Part shown: piece by piece, positions 37,322 to 46,745 of the stretch | Position numbering within the stretch: the stretch's first letter is position 1 | Layout of the letters: every line of letters starts with the position of its first letter | Source of the DNA: Psychrobacter sp. Choline-02u-9 | GTDB taxonomy: Bacteria > Pseudomonadota > Gammaproteobacteria > Pseudomonadales > Moraxellaceae | Length of the DNA stretch: 64,000 nucleotides | Assembly (NCBI RefSeq): GCF_002836505.1 | Contig: NZ_PJBF01000049.1 | Coordinates: 1 to 64,000 of the forward strand | Direction: 5' to 3' | Notes under the pieces: generated by a model | What the model was told of the DNA's origin: nothing | The model's database searches: none | Seen by the model: only the letters and a program-made list of their open reading frames with translations | Made by a program: the position numbers and the translations under genes

Positions 37322-38138
37322 ACGAGATTTTTGAGAGTGCGATTTATCTAAGATTAGATGTTAAGTTGCTTGTTCGGTAGAAGGTGAGGCTACCGTATAA
37401 ATAGCATATGAGTTAAATCGTATGCGAGCACTATGCCAATACTCTAAACAACAGCGAGCTATCATCGAAGCTCATTTATATCTTTCAAATTATCAGGAAA
37501 TAGTTGTGAGTGAATATGGGCATAGAGTAAGTAAACGTCGAACTTTTGAATCTGACACATAATGTTTCTAACTGGCCGAGTTATCATATTGGAAATATCG
37601 ACAAGGTTTGACAGGGTAGCGCTTATACAACTGAAACTATCAGGCATTTCTATAAATATATTGAGCATTAATTCAACCGTTAACTGGACCAAATATAAGA
37701 ATGCAAACATTAATGATAATTATTATCATTAATGTTTGCATTCTTATATTTATCTTGCTAAAGTGTGTTTCGTTCTTTACAGAACAGTTAATGACCCTTT
37801 GCTCTATTCTATTTATAGAGACTTTTTTACGCTAAATATTTAATTCGTTAGCTAATGATAGTTACAGCGTCATCAAACTTTTAACCCTACTTAGTAGATA
37901 CCCTTATTCGTTTACTCTCAATAGCTAAGCCTCTTGGCGATATTTTAGTCATGTTTTTATAACACATATATTTACGGACACGTCTATCCGACCATCGTAT
38001 GTCAATTTTAGACGTTTATTTATGTGTACTTGCACCGAGAATGCATCCGAAGCATTGCATAAAAAGTGGCTAAAACCATTCACTGACGATGAGATAAACA
38101 GGTATTAACGAAATTGTGCGCTTCAAGGAATATTACTT
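37322..38138. other. Long region between two TonB receptor genes
   Basis: About 815 bp with a 61-nt palindrome (37691-37751). A minus-strand frame of 82 codons (37462-37710) starts inside the left palindrome arm; its product (MFAFLYLVQL...) has no recognised domain and may not be real. The right part should carry the fepA-like promoter. Confidence 0.5.
37691..37751. promoter_or_regulatory. 61-nt perfect palindrome centred on a Fur box
   Basis: Two 30-base arms are exact reverse complements around a single central T. The central 19 bases, AATGATAATTATTATCATT, are a strong Fur-box match. It lies about 390 bp upstream of the FepA-like gene. Pairing stops sharply at both outer ends. Confidence 0.85.
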
Positions 38139-40460
38139 ATGTCAAACCAATCAGGTTGCTCTGATTTCTCAGTCATCACTTCTCCAAAAAAACTTCAACG
38201 CGTCGTGACTGGTAAGCTTTTACTAAGTATCGCTGTGACTTCTATTCTTAGTAGTACCGCTTTTGCTGCAGAGAGTGATGAGGTAGCTGTGCAAGGGGCG
38301 ACCGACCAAGAAGCTGTGCCTACAGCTACATTGGATACAATTGTGGTGCGGGCAGCAAGGGACGAGCTAGAACAAGCAGCTGGGCTGTCTGTTATTAGTG
38401 AAGAAGCCATCGAAAAAGCATCAGTTTCTAATGATATTTCAGAGATTGTACGTAAGATGCCAGGTGTGAATTTGTCGGGTTCATCGACGTCAGGTCAACG
38501 TGGTAACCAGCGCCAAATCGATTTGCGTGGTATGGGTCCGAACAATACACTTATTTTAATCGATGGTCGTCCTGTGACTTCTCGTAATTCCTCACGACCT
38601 AGTCGTGGGAGTGAGCAAGACACGCGTGGTGACTCGCAGTGGGTACCACCAGGCGCTATCGAAAGCATCGAAGTATTGCGTGGTCCAGCAGCAGCCCGTT
38701 ATGGCTCTGGTAGTATGGGCGGTGTGGTAAATATCATTACTAAGAGTCCGACTGAGCCAGAGTTTTCTATCAGTAGTCACTATGAGGCACCAGAGAGCGA
38801 TCTAGAAGGCAGTAGCTGGCGTACCAATATCAATATGGCAGGTGCATTGACGGATAAACTGTCCTCGCGTACCACTCTTGGTTATCACGATAGTGAAGGC
38901 GATGATCCTTATATCAATGCCAAAGATGCACAGATTGTTGACGGGCGCAGTGGTCCGGCTGCCTCGGTAGCGGCAGGTACTGAAGGTGTCGAAAATATCG
39001 ATGTGCGCCAATTGTTTGAATACGCGATGGATGCGATGAATACGGTCGGTTTTGAAGTGAATTATAGCCGTCAAGAAAACCGCTGGGCGGGTGATTCATT
39101 ATTCCAAACCGTGAATGAAACGTTGATAGACGAATTAGAAGGTGAAACAACGAGCAAAATGCAACGCTATGGCGCGGCGATCACGCATCGCGGCGAGTAT
39201 GATGACGCTAGTAGTAACAGTTTCGTCGAGTACACTCGGACAATTAATGAGCGCCTAGGTGAAGGTAGTGCGGGTGGTGGCGAAGGACAGATTGTCATAC
39301 CTGACGACGGCGAGGATTTTGAATGGACAGAGGCGACTTACGATACGCTAAATGCCAAATCAGAATGGGATATTTACTTTGATCGTCATACCTTGACTGC
39401 TGGTGCAGAGTTCCGCGGTGAAAAGCTGGATAACCCTGTGGTATCTGATATGACATTTGCAGATGGTTTTGATTTTGGTGACGTAGAAACCGATCCTGAA
39501 CAGCGTGATCCAACATCAGACGCTTACCTCATAGGTGCATATCTAGAAGATAACTACGAGATCATACCTGACTGGTATGTGACTCCAGGTCTACGCTTCG
39601 ACTATCATAGCGAGGCTGGTAGTAATTGGTCGCCTAGTATCAATACTACTTGGCACTTTAGTCCTGATTGGTCAGTGAAAGGCGGCGTCAGTCGTGCGTT
39701 TAAAGCCCCTTCATTATATCAGCTTGATCCAAACTATATTTACTATACTGGTGGCAATGGTTGTCCATCTTGGGTACCTGCTGATGAAAGAGGTTGTCAT
39801 GTATTAGGTAACCCTGACCTAGAAAATGAGACATCTTGGAATAAAGAGATCACCTTTACTTATGATGATGGCACTGGGCTAAATGCTGGTTTGACTTACT
39901 ACCATAATGCCTATGATAACCGCATTGGTGCTGGTACGGATCGTGTGGCGGTAGACCCAGCGACAAATCGTTCTATCTTTCAATGGGACAATCAAGGTGA
40001 AGCAATTGTCGAAGGTTTAGAAGGTTTTGTACAAGTACCAGTCACTGACAATGTTTCGTGGTCTTCTAATATCACTGGTAACATCCGCTCTGAGCGTAAA
40101 GACAATGGCGAGCCATTATCGCTCATTCCTAAGTTCACTGTAAACACGGGTGTCGATTGGGATATCACGCCTCAGTGGAATGCTGGTTTTGATGTGAGCT
40201 ACTATGGCACGATTGAAGCCCCAACGATTTCAGTTACGACTGGAGAAGATAGTGGTGACCCGTTGCTTGATCGCGAACCGTATGCCATTGCCAACGTGAG
40301 CACTCGCTATGATTTGACAAAAGCGATTACTGTTGGTGCTGGTATCAAAAACTTATTTGATGAGGGTGTTTATCGTGAGGGTACCGCTACGAATGCTGGT
40401 GCACGTACGTTTAATGAGCCTGGTCGTACTTATGTGTTCGATGTTAGCGTTGACTTTTAA
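38139..40460 (+). CDS. FepA-family TonB-dependent catecholate siderophore receptor
   Basis: 773 residues. A long signal region (cleavage probably after STAFA near residue 44), the TonB box-like DTIVV near 66, plug (about 75-215) with GNQRQIDLRGMGPNNTLILIDG (partial), RGSEQDTRGDSQWVPPGAIESI (partial) and RGPAAARYGSGSMGGVVNIITK (partial), then a barrel ending VDF. These segments match FepA/PfeA/VctA receptors for enterobactin and related catecholates. AAGGA precedes the ATG. With no siderophore synthesis genes in the window, foreign siderophore uptake is likely. Confidence 0.93.
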   Translation: MSNQSGCSDFSVITSPKKLQRVVTGKLLLSIAVTSILSSTAFAAESDEVAVQGATDQEAVPTATLDTIVVRAARDELEQAAGLSVISEEAIEKASVSNDISEIVRKMPGVNLSGSSTSGQRGNQRQIDLRGMGPNNTLILIDGRPVTSRNSSRPSRGSEQDTRGDSQWVPPGAIESIEVLRGPAAARYGSGSMGGVVNIITKSPTEPEFSISSHYEAPESDLEGSSWRTNINMAGALTDKLSSRTTLGYHDSEGDDPYINAKDAQIVDGRSGPAASVAAGTEGVENIDVRQLFEYAMDAMNTVGFEVNYSRQENRWAGDSLFQTVNETLIDELEGETTSKMQRYGAAITHRGEYDDASSNSFVEYTRTINERLGEGSAGGGEGQIVIPDDGEDFEWTEATYDTLNAKSEWDIYFDRHTLTAGAEFRGEKLDNPVVSDMTFADGFDFGDVETDPEQRDPTSDAYLIGAYLEDNYEIIPDWYVTPGLRFDYHSEAGSNWSPSINTTWHFSPDWSVKGGVSRAFKAPSLYQLDPNYIYYTGGNGCPSWVPADERGCHVLGNPDLENETSWNKEITFTYDDGTGLNAGLTYYHNAYDNRIGAGTDRVAVDPATNRSIFQWDNQGEAIVEGLEGFVQVPVTDNVSWSSNITGNIRSERKDNGEPLSLIPKFTVNTGVDWDITPQWNAGFDVSYYGTIEAPTISVTTGEDSGDPLLDREPYAIANVSTRYDLTKAITVGAGIKNLFDEGVYREGTATNAGARTFNEPGRTYVFDVSVDF

Positions 40461-40487
40461 TAGTTAGACATAGGGTTTGTTCAATAT

Positions 40488-40520
40488 AAAAGGTCTGAGC
40501 TATTTGCTTAGACCTTTTAT
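40488..40520 (+). terminator. Terminator of the FepA-like gene
   Basis: A 13-pair stem (AAAAGGTCTGAGC with GCTTAGACCTTTT, one G-U) and a five-base loop, ending in TTTT. Confidence 0.88.
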
Positions 40521-40612
40521 GCTGTTAGTAACTCCCTTTAACACGCTTTTCTAACCATTCAATAAATAATCATTTAGTAAACAACTATCACAATATAACA
40601 GCAGATTTATTT

Positions 40613-41944
40613 ATGTCATTTAACCTTCGCTATAGCTGTCTTTGGCTCCATCGTTATACTGGGCTTGCCATGGCAGCCTTTTTGATTATCACTGGTATTA
40701 CTGGCACATTATTGGCATTTCATGACGAGCTAGACGATATATTCAACCATAAACTGGCTCAGGTCGAGAAACAAAATGCATCACATCTGCCTATTGCCGA
40801 GCTTCATGACAAGGTCATCAGTGCGTATCCTCAATATACTTTTTCTAGCATGCCAACCTCGATAGCAGCAGAGAGGTCAGCTGTATTTTCGGTAGATAGA
40901 GCGCGAGGAAAAGTCGCCCAAAACCAACCAAAAGCACCGTTTCAACAAGTTTATGTCCATCCTTATACTGGCGATATCATTGGTACTCGTGATAGAGATG
41001 AGTGGGCATGGCACAACACCATGTGGAAAGTGTTTTGGTTACATCGCGATTTATTACTGGGTGATATTGGAAAATTGCTACTAGGGATTGTCGCGCTCGT
41101 ATGGACGATTAATTGCTTTATTGGCTTCTACTTAACATTTCCTAGAGCAATCAAGAAAAAAGCACAGAACCAAACCTCGCCTAAAAAACGTGCCTCATTT
41201 TTTAAACGCTGGTTACCAGCGTGGAAAATTCGTACCAAAAGTAATATGTTTAAATTGAATTATGATCTACATCATGCTTTTGGATTATGGCTTTGGGGGA
41301 TCTTATTTGTCATCGCGTGGTCGAGTGTTGGTTTTAACCTAAGAGAGGTCTATCAACCTGTGATGCACGCTGTCGTAGGGCTTGAGGGAAGAGGTGAAAG
41401 ACAGGAGAACTCAAGAAAACCATTAGAAAAAGCAGAGCAGGCGTCTGGTGCAGAAACAGCGACTAGGGTTAAGGTTGTAAACAATGAGGTTGTCGATGTC
41501 GAGTCTGTTGATGTGGTCAACAAAGCCAATAGCATTGCTTATTTAAGTGAGCAAGCAGACATCGCTGCCAAAAGTAAGGGCATGACAGTACAACAGCTAT
41601 TGGGCGTACGCTGGGTAGAGGATGAAGGTCAATGGCAGCTGCGTTTTAAAACAGATAGAGATATCGGTAAAAAAGGCGGCGCTTCGTCTATTACCGTCAA
41701 TGCAAGGACTGGTAGCATCGAGCGTGTAAATTTTGGCTATCAAAGTTCATCATTTGGCAGCAAAGCCGATCAATGGCTATCGACCTTACATATGGGGCAT
41801 ATCAGTCAAGGTATTGGCCATTTGCTGTATCAAATATTTTTAGCATTGATAGGTTTGGCTGTGACAGTGTTGTCAGTTACGGGCGTCTATCTGTGGTGGA
41901 AAGGTCGACAGCAACGACTTAAAGCATCGCAAAAGGGTAGGTAA
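40613..41944 (+). CDS. PepSY-associated membrane protein, iron-uptake linked
   Basis: 443 residues of the PepSY_TM family: N-terminal helix (LHRYTGLAMAAFLIITGITGTLLAF, partial), periplasmic PepSY-like region with YVHPYTGDIIGTRD, helices around LLLGIVALVWTINCFIGFYL, HHAFGLWLWGILFVIAWSSV and a C-terminal LIGLAVTVLSVTGVYLWW. Conserved histidines near the helices (LHRYTG, WLHRDLLLG, LHHAFG, LHMGHISQG) suggest haem ligation. Such proteins sit next to siderophore receptor genes and are proposed ferric-siderophore reductases. A charged insertion at about 255-300 is unusual. The FepA-type receptor gene upstream supports this role. Confidence 0.85.
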   Translation: MSFNLRYSCLWLHRYTGLAMAAFLIITGITGTLLAFHDELDDIFNHKLAQVEKQNASHLPIAELHDKVISAYPQYTFSSMPTSIAAERSAVFSVDRARGKVAQNQPKAPFQQVYVHPYTGDIIGTRDRDEWAWHNTMWKVFWLHRDLLLGDIGKLLLGIVALVWTINCFIGFYLTFPRAIKKKAQNQTSPKKRASFFKRWLPAWKIRTKSNMFKLNYDLHHAFGLWLWGILFVIAWSSVGFNLREVYQPVMHAVVGLEGRGERQENSRKPLEKAEQASGAETATRVKVVNNEVVDVESVDVVNKANSIAYLSEQADIAAKSKGMTVQQLLGVRWVEDEGQWQLRFKTDRDIGKKGGASSITVNARTGSIERVNFGYQSSSFGSKADQWLSTLHMGHISQGIGHLLYQIFLALIGLAVTVLSVTGVYLWWKGRQQRLKASQKGR

Positions 41945-41957
41945 TATAGTGATATTT

Positions 41958-42011
41958 CTAGGGTATGTTTTTATTTAGATAGTTATCTGTTGACTCAAAA
42001 GCATGCCCTAG
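41958..42011. repeat. 54-bp inverted-repeat remnant related to the MITE ends
   Basis: CTAGGGTATGTTTTT at the left and AAAAGCATGCCCTAG at the right are imperfect terminal repeats. TTTAGATAG just inside the left end also follows the left terminus of the MITE at 29908. It may be a deleted or very short member of that group. Confidence 0.45.
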
Positions 42012-42338
42012 TTATAAATTTAATTGCAAAAATATTGTGTATGCTATTGAGACAGTAAAAATGAAGAAAGCAAACGTCTCACCTATCATGACCCATCTAT
42101 GCCAACTACTATTTTCATCATAGTTCTTTGTGTAATCTACTGAAGAAATGTCTTGAGTAAAATCCATAGGAATAACCACTAATCTTAGACCATATAAGGT
42201 CATTCCTAACCAAAAAAAGGTATTTGATATCTCCTTATTTAGAGCATAATAAATAAACAGGCAAAGGCTAATCACTAAAATTAATAGAGATAGGTTCTTG
42301 TAGTTTATCCATCGATTATTTAATAGCGCTCTATGCAT
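42012..42338 (-). CDS. Small membrane protein of unknown function
   Basis: 108 residues with three hydrophobic segments (about 15-32, 38-58, 87-105), separated by a polar loop containing DFTQDISSVDYTKNYDENSS. No family was recognised. It lies on the same strand as, and 35 bp downstream of, the siderophore ABC ATPase gene, so it may be the last gene of that operon. Its stop codon directly abuts the 54-bp inverted repeat element. Confidence 0.6.
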   Translation of the reverse strand: MHRALLNNRWINYKNLSLLILVISLCLFIYYALNKEISNTFFWLGMTLYGLRLVVIPMDFTQDISSVDYTKNYDENSSWHRWVMIGETFAFFIFTVSIAYTIFLQLNL

Positions 42339-42373
42339 CTATAATTTCTTTTATTATTTGCAAAATGCTGTAC

Positions 42374-43144
42374 TTAAACCGTATCAACAATCACTGGACG
42401 ACCCTGATGACTTAGGACAGTGACATCGACGTTATATAAATCTTTCATCGTCTCTTTAGTAATAACGTCAGCAGGGCAACCAACAGCCGTCACTTCTCCT
42501 GCTTTCATCGTAACTACTGTATCTGCAAACTGTGCCGCTTGGTTGATATCATGCAGGACGATCACCACGGTTTTTTGCTGATTGTGGCTAAGCTGACGTA
42601 GCTCACGCATCAGCCGACCAGCATGATACATGTCTAGGTTATTTAGTGGCTCATCGAGCAATAGATAGGGTGTATCTTGGCAGACAATCATAGCGATCAG
42701 CACGCGCTGTCGCTGTCCACCCGATAGCGTTGACAAGAAACGCTCGGCAAGTGGCTCAAGCTCAAAGCGCTCGAGGATTTCTTGCACTTTTTGCTGATCG
42801 TCAGCGGTCGGTTGCCCTTGATGATAAGGGTAACGCCCAAACATCAGTAGCTCATGTACGCGCAGACGTCCTTGCACATGATTGTCTTGCCCAAGCATAG
42901 CGACAGTTTTGGCCAGTGTGCGCGCCTGACAGCTGACAATGTCACGTTCCTCATTATCTACAGCGAAGCTCACCTGCCCAGATTGTAGTGGTTGCAAGCG
43001 AGCCATGACAGAAAACAACGTAGACTTCCCAGCGCCGTTAGGCCCAATCAAAGCAATCACCTGCGCCGTTGGGAGGGACAACGTAATGTCATGCAAGATT
43101 TGTTGTTTACCAATATGGTGAGAGATATTATTTAGTTTAATCAT
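42374..43144 (-). CDS. Iron-siderophore ABC transporter ATP-binding protein (VctC/FatE-like)
   Basis: 256 residues of the FepC/FhuC group. Walker A GPNGAGKSTLF, signature LSGGQRQRVLIAMI, Walker B YLLLDEPLNNLD, and H-loop VIVLHDINQAA. The sequence is closer to the YclP/CeuD/VctC type (catechol and petrobactin-like transporters) than to FepC, judging by MIKLNNISHHIGKQQILHDI and NNLDMYHAGRLMRELR. It follows two permease genes on the same strand and should energise them. Confidence 0.9.
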   Translation of the reverse strand: MIKLNNISHHIGKQQILHDITLSLPTAQVIALIGPNGAGKSTLFSVMARLQPLQSGQVSFAVDNEERDIVSCQARTLAKTVAMLGQDNHVQGRLRVHELLMFGRYPYHQGQPTADDQQKVQEILERFELEPLAERFLSTLSGGQRQRVLIAMIVCQDTPYLLLDEPLNNLDMYHAGRLMRELRQLSHNQQKTVVIVLHDINQAAQFADTVVTMKAGEVTAVGCPADVITKETMKDLYNVDVTVLSHQGRPVIVDTV

Positions 43145-43221
43145 AGTCAGTCTTATTTAAAAAAGTCTTAGGGCTTTCTTTATCAACAGCATCAGCTAAA
43201 TAAACAATGTCGGCTAAGTCG

Positions 43222-44307
43222 TTATAACGAACGGCGTTGAGACATAAATATCAATGCCAAGAACATTAAGCCGCCCGCTAGCTCTATCACCACGGATAAT
43301 ACGCCTGCCATATCTAACACTTGCTCAAAGATAGTCTGACCCAGCACTAAGCAAATCATAGCAACCAAGCTGACCAATATCAGCCGCTCAGTGTGATACA
43401 TATGTCGCGCGATACGATTGGTCAATGCGCAAACCAATAGACCAAAGAAAGTCACTGGACCGACCAGAGCGGTAGCCGTGGCAACCAGTACAGCGGTGAC
43501 AGTTAATAGACCAAATGCCAGACGTTGATAGTTGATACCAAGGTTGACGGCTTGTGCTTGTCCGAGCATCAACACATCGCATTGATAACGCCAGCGCCAC
43601 ACAAATATCGCAGTGATGGCACAGATAAATAAGCTGATACCTAGTAGCTGAGGGTTGACCGTATTGAACTGCGCGTAGCTGGCAGACTGTACGACCACAA
43701 AATCATCAGGGTTAATCAACCGTGCAATGAGTGCTGATAAGCTGCGAAACAACACGCCAAAGATAACGCCCACCAATATTAGCCGTGTCAGATCCTGACT
43801 GCTTTTAGAAAATAATAACTTAAATAATAATAAAGATGCCCCAAACATCAGGACAATCTCTAACGTGAACTTGGCAATAGGATCGAGACTGGTAAAACTA
43901 ATCGCACCTAAAAAGAAAACCAGTAAGCTCTGTAACAGAACGTAGAGTGAGTCAAACCCGAGTAGGGAGGGCGTTAGAATTGGATTGTGAGTCAACGTCT
44001 GAAACAGTAATGTCGATACGCCAATCGCATAGCCAACCACCATTAGTGCCAGCAATTTTTTGCCGCGTAATGGTAGCGCAAAGTCCCAATAGCCATTGAC
44101 ATTGAGTGTCATAAACAAGGTCATCGAGATAATTAGAATAATAGCTGCTATAGATTTTGGATGGGCAGCTATCCATGTCCAAAGCTTTGCCAACTGTCCT
44201 TGTGCAGCGGCTGAATACTGACCATCTGCTGAAGATGAGTTATCTATCGCTGTGCTGGTTTTGGTAGCACCAGTCTTGGTAGAAGTAAGCTTAGTTGATG
44301 AGAACAT
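43222..44307 (-). CDS. Iron-siderophore ABC permease (FecCD family), second subunit
   Basis: 361 residues; the first 45 or so are a polar Ser/Thr-rich cytoplasmic tail, followed by about nine to ten membrane helices. FecCD features include MVVGYAIGVSTLLFQTLTHNPILTPSLLGFDSLYVL (partial) and ALVGPVTFFGLLVCALTNRIAR. The helices and loop match the FatC/YclO/VctG type. It is encoded 96 bp after its partner permease and 77 bp before the ATPase gene. Confidence 0.9.
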   Translation of the reverse strand: MFSSTKLTSTKTGATKTSTAIDNSSSADGQYSAAAQGQLAKLWTWIAAHPKSIAAIILIISMTLFMTLNVNGYWDFALPLRGKKLLALMVVGYAIGVSTLLFQTLTHNPILTPSLLGFDSLYVLLQSLLVFFLGAISFTSLDPIAKFTLEIVLMFGASLLLFKLLFSKSSQDLTRLILVGVIFGVLFRSLSALIARLINPDDFVVVQSASYAQFNTVNPQLLGISLFICAITAIFVWRWRYQCDVLMLGQAQAVNLGINYQRLAFGLLTVTAVLVATATALVGPVTFFGLLVCALTNRIARHMYHTERLILVSLVAMICLVLGQTIFEQVLDMAGVLSVVIELAGGLMFLALIFMSQRRSL

Positions 44308-44403
44308 ACAAAAATCCTATGGTGCCAAGCTTATCTAATAAGGCAAAAAATGAACGACGGTAAGTGAGTACTGAAAATTAATACATAGTTAGTGGACATG
44401 GTG

Positions 44404-45489
44404 CTACTGCTCAGCTGGCGCACGTAATAACAGCCATAAAAACAGCACCGTACCAACCACACCAAAAATAGTGGCGACAGGCACTTCAAATGGGTAGCGA
44501 ATAGAGCGCCCGATAATATCGCATAGCAGCACGGCTGAAGCACCAAGTAGGGCAACTGCTGGCAAGCTACGACGTAACTTATCTCCCATTAGGCGACTCA
44601 CAATGTTTGGCACGACCAGCCCAATAAAAGGAATCATGCCTACAGTCACGACCACGACAGCGCTCATCATGGCTACCATACCCACGCCAATCCAAGTGAC
44701 TTGACGCTTACTAATACCCAAGTTCAAGGCGATATTGTCACCCAAACCGACGATAGTCAGCTTGTCAGCAATAATATAAGCCAGCACACACAGTCCACCC
44801 GTCAGCCACAACAGCTCATAGCGCCCTGCCAATACGCCCGAAAAATCACCAAACTGCCACACGCTCAGCATTTGTAGTGATTCGGTTTGATAGGCGATGA
44901 AGGTAGTGACGGCTTCAATAATGCCGCCAAAGACAATGCCAATCAGTGGAATCATCAAAAAATCAGTAGGCGGAATACGGTGAATGAGCAGCATAAATAG
45001 CATCATGCCAAAGACAGCAGCGATGGTTGCCACGCCCATTTTTACAATGAGCGCACTGGCAGGGAACAGTAAACTGACCACCAGCAAACCAAGTGCAGCA
45101 CTCTGAGTCGCACCAACCATAGATGGCTCTACAAAGCGGTTTTTTAGTACTACTTGGATAATCATCCCAGCCACTGCCATCGCAATACCAGTCAAAATAA
45201 TGGCGATAGTACGCGGTATACGGCTAACCAATAGCAGCGAGCTATCGGAATTAGCACTCTGGGTCAGCAGGCTTTGCAAGATACCTGACCACGAAAAGTC
45301 AGCCACCCCAATAGATAAGCTCAATAACACCAAAAGCCCCATAAGAATGAGGCTTGCTATATTGATGAACCACGGTGGTATGACAGTACGTCGATGTAAC
45401 GCATTGCCAGTACCGCTTTGCCAGCTTGACGCTGATGTAGCAGTACTGGATTTGAGCCTAGCATGAGTACGGTGTGAAAATAACGACAT
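44404..45489 (-). CDS. Iron-siderophore ABC permease (FecCD family), first subunit
   Basis: 361 residues with an N-terminal polar tail of about 38 residues and nine to ten membrane helices. The family motifs RIPRTIAIILTGIAMAVAGMIIQ (partial), NRFVEPSMVGATQSAALG and IPFIGLVVPNIVSRLMGD (EAA-like loop) are clear, matching FatD/YclN/VctD. AGAG lies just before the ATG. It forms a heterodimer with the next gene's product. Confidence 0.92.
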   Translation of the reverse strand: MSLFSHRTHARLKSSTATSASSWQSGTGNALHRRTVIPPWFINIASLILMGLLVLLSLSIGVADFSWSGILQSLLTQSANSDSSLLLVSRIPRTIAIILTGIAMAVAGMIIQVVLKNRFVEPSMVGATQSAALGLLVVSLLFPASALIVKMGVATIAAVFGMMLFMLLIHRIPPTDFLMIPLIGIVFGGIIEAVTTFIAYQTESLQMLSVWQFGDFSGVLAGRYELLWLTGGLCVLAYIIADKLTIVGLGDNIALNLGISKRQVTWIGVGMVAMMSAVVVVTVGMIPFIGLVVPNIVSRLMGDKLRRSLPAVALLGASAVLLCDIIGRSIRYPFEVPVATIFGVVGTVLFLWLLLRAPAEQ

Positions 45490-45570
45490 AATCTCTACTG
45501 GCTTAAAAATGAGCAGGGTTAACGGTAATAATACCTACTTGTGCAACAATAGTTTGCATAGAAAACAACG

Positions 45571-46623
45571 TTATTTAGCACTAGCAAAAGCATCTTTGAT
45601 TGTCGTTAGATCCTGCATCCATTGATAGTAGCCACCAAATGCTAAGTAAGAGTCTGGACTTAGATAGACCACTTGCTGTTTGCTCCATGCATTGGTTTGA
45701 GCAACCAATGGATTGTCTAACACGGCCTTGGCACCAATACCATCTTCACCAATCGCGGCACTACGGTCGATGACAAATAACCAATCTGGATTGGCTTTTT
45801 GAATGTATTCAAAAGATATCGGTTGACCGTGAGGCGCATCGGCAATTTTGTCATCTGACATTGGGACACCCAATACGGTATGAATAAAACCATAGCGAGA
45901 CTTGTCACCATAGGCTGACATTTTGTTGCCATTGACCATGACGACTAGGCCAGTGCCTTTATTCTCTTCTGTCAGACTCTTAGTCTCAGTGATGAGTCCA
46001 TCGATATTTTGTTGTAGCTTAGCTGCCTGATCGCTTTTACCAAACAGTGCACCTAGATCATGTAGGCGCTGCTTGCTTGACTCATAAATGTTAGCTGTAT
46101 CAATACTCATGTCTAACGTTGGCGCGATACTTGATAGCTCGTCGTATTTTTCTGCCATGCGTGAACCAACCAAAATAGCTTGTGGCTGCATTGCATTCAA
46201 CGCTTCAAGATCTGGCTCAAATACAGTACCTACCGATTTTGGATCAGGCTGTGTTTCTGAATGTAGGTTCTTTAGTAATAGACCACCAGGCATACCATCG
46301 ACCGCCACATCTAGCGCGGCCAAGTCTTGCATCAACGTCATGTCATAGACGACAAGTGGCGATGGGTTCATAGCCAGCTCAACATCACCTTTTACGGTAT
46401 TGACCATGATTTTCTCAGCAGATACAGCGTCATTACTGGCAACGTTCTGTGATTCATCAGCCGTTGGGTTTTCAGTTTTGGCGTCTGCTGGCTCAGAATC
46501 ATTAGATTCAGGCGAGCTACATCCTGCCACTACCGTAGCTAATAACACTGTCATGGCAGCAGTCAGTAATGGACGTTTGAAAAAAGAGGCGGTAGATCTG
46601 CTAGATAATAAGGGTGTCGGCAT
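45571..46623 (-). CDS. Siderophore-binding lipoprotein (VctP/FatB/CeuE-like)
   Basis: 350 residues. A signal peptide ending VVAGC gives a lipidated Cys35, followed by an acidic Ser/Glu/Asp linker (about 36-70). The class III binding-protein body has VVVYDMTLMQDLAALDVAVDGMPGG (partial), VGTVFEPDLEALNAMQPQAILVG (partial), and the C-terminal SPDSYLAFGGYYQWMQDL typical of FatB/CeuE/YclQ catecholate- and petrobactin-binding proteins. First gene of the importer operon, in the order binding protein, permease, permease, ATPase. Confidence 0.92.
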   Translation of the reverse strand: MPTPLLSSRSTASFFKRPLLTAAMTVLLATVVAGCSSPESNDSEPADAKTENPTADESQNVASNDAVSAEKIMVNTVKGDVELAMNPSPLVVYDMTLMQDLAALDVAVDGMPGGLLLKNLHSETQPDPKSVGTVFEPDLEALNAMQPQAILVGSRMAEKYDELSSIAPTLDMSIDTANIYESSKQRLHDLGALFGKSDQAAKLQQNIDGLITETKSLTEENKGTGLVVMVNGNKMSAYGDKSRYGFIHTVLGVPMSDDKIADAPHGQPISFEYIQKANPDWLFVIDRSAAIGEDGIGAKAVLDNPLVAQTNAWSKQQVVYLSPDSYLAFGGYYQWMQDLTTIKDAFASAK

Positions 46624-46745
46624 AATGAACTCGGTTTATCAAAAAATGTTTAAGCAATTGTCTAAAATAATTGCAAATGAATAACGCTAAAAATATTAAG
46701 TCTGAAAGATGCTTGAGATAAAAAGCATAAAATAAATAGTCTACT

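Noticed and set aside
37462..37710. An 82-codon minus-strand frame between the two receptor genes
   Set aside because: No recognisable domain or ribosome site, and its start lies inside a perfect palindrome; left as part of the intergenic description.
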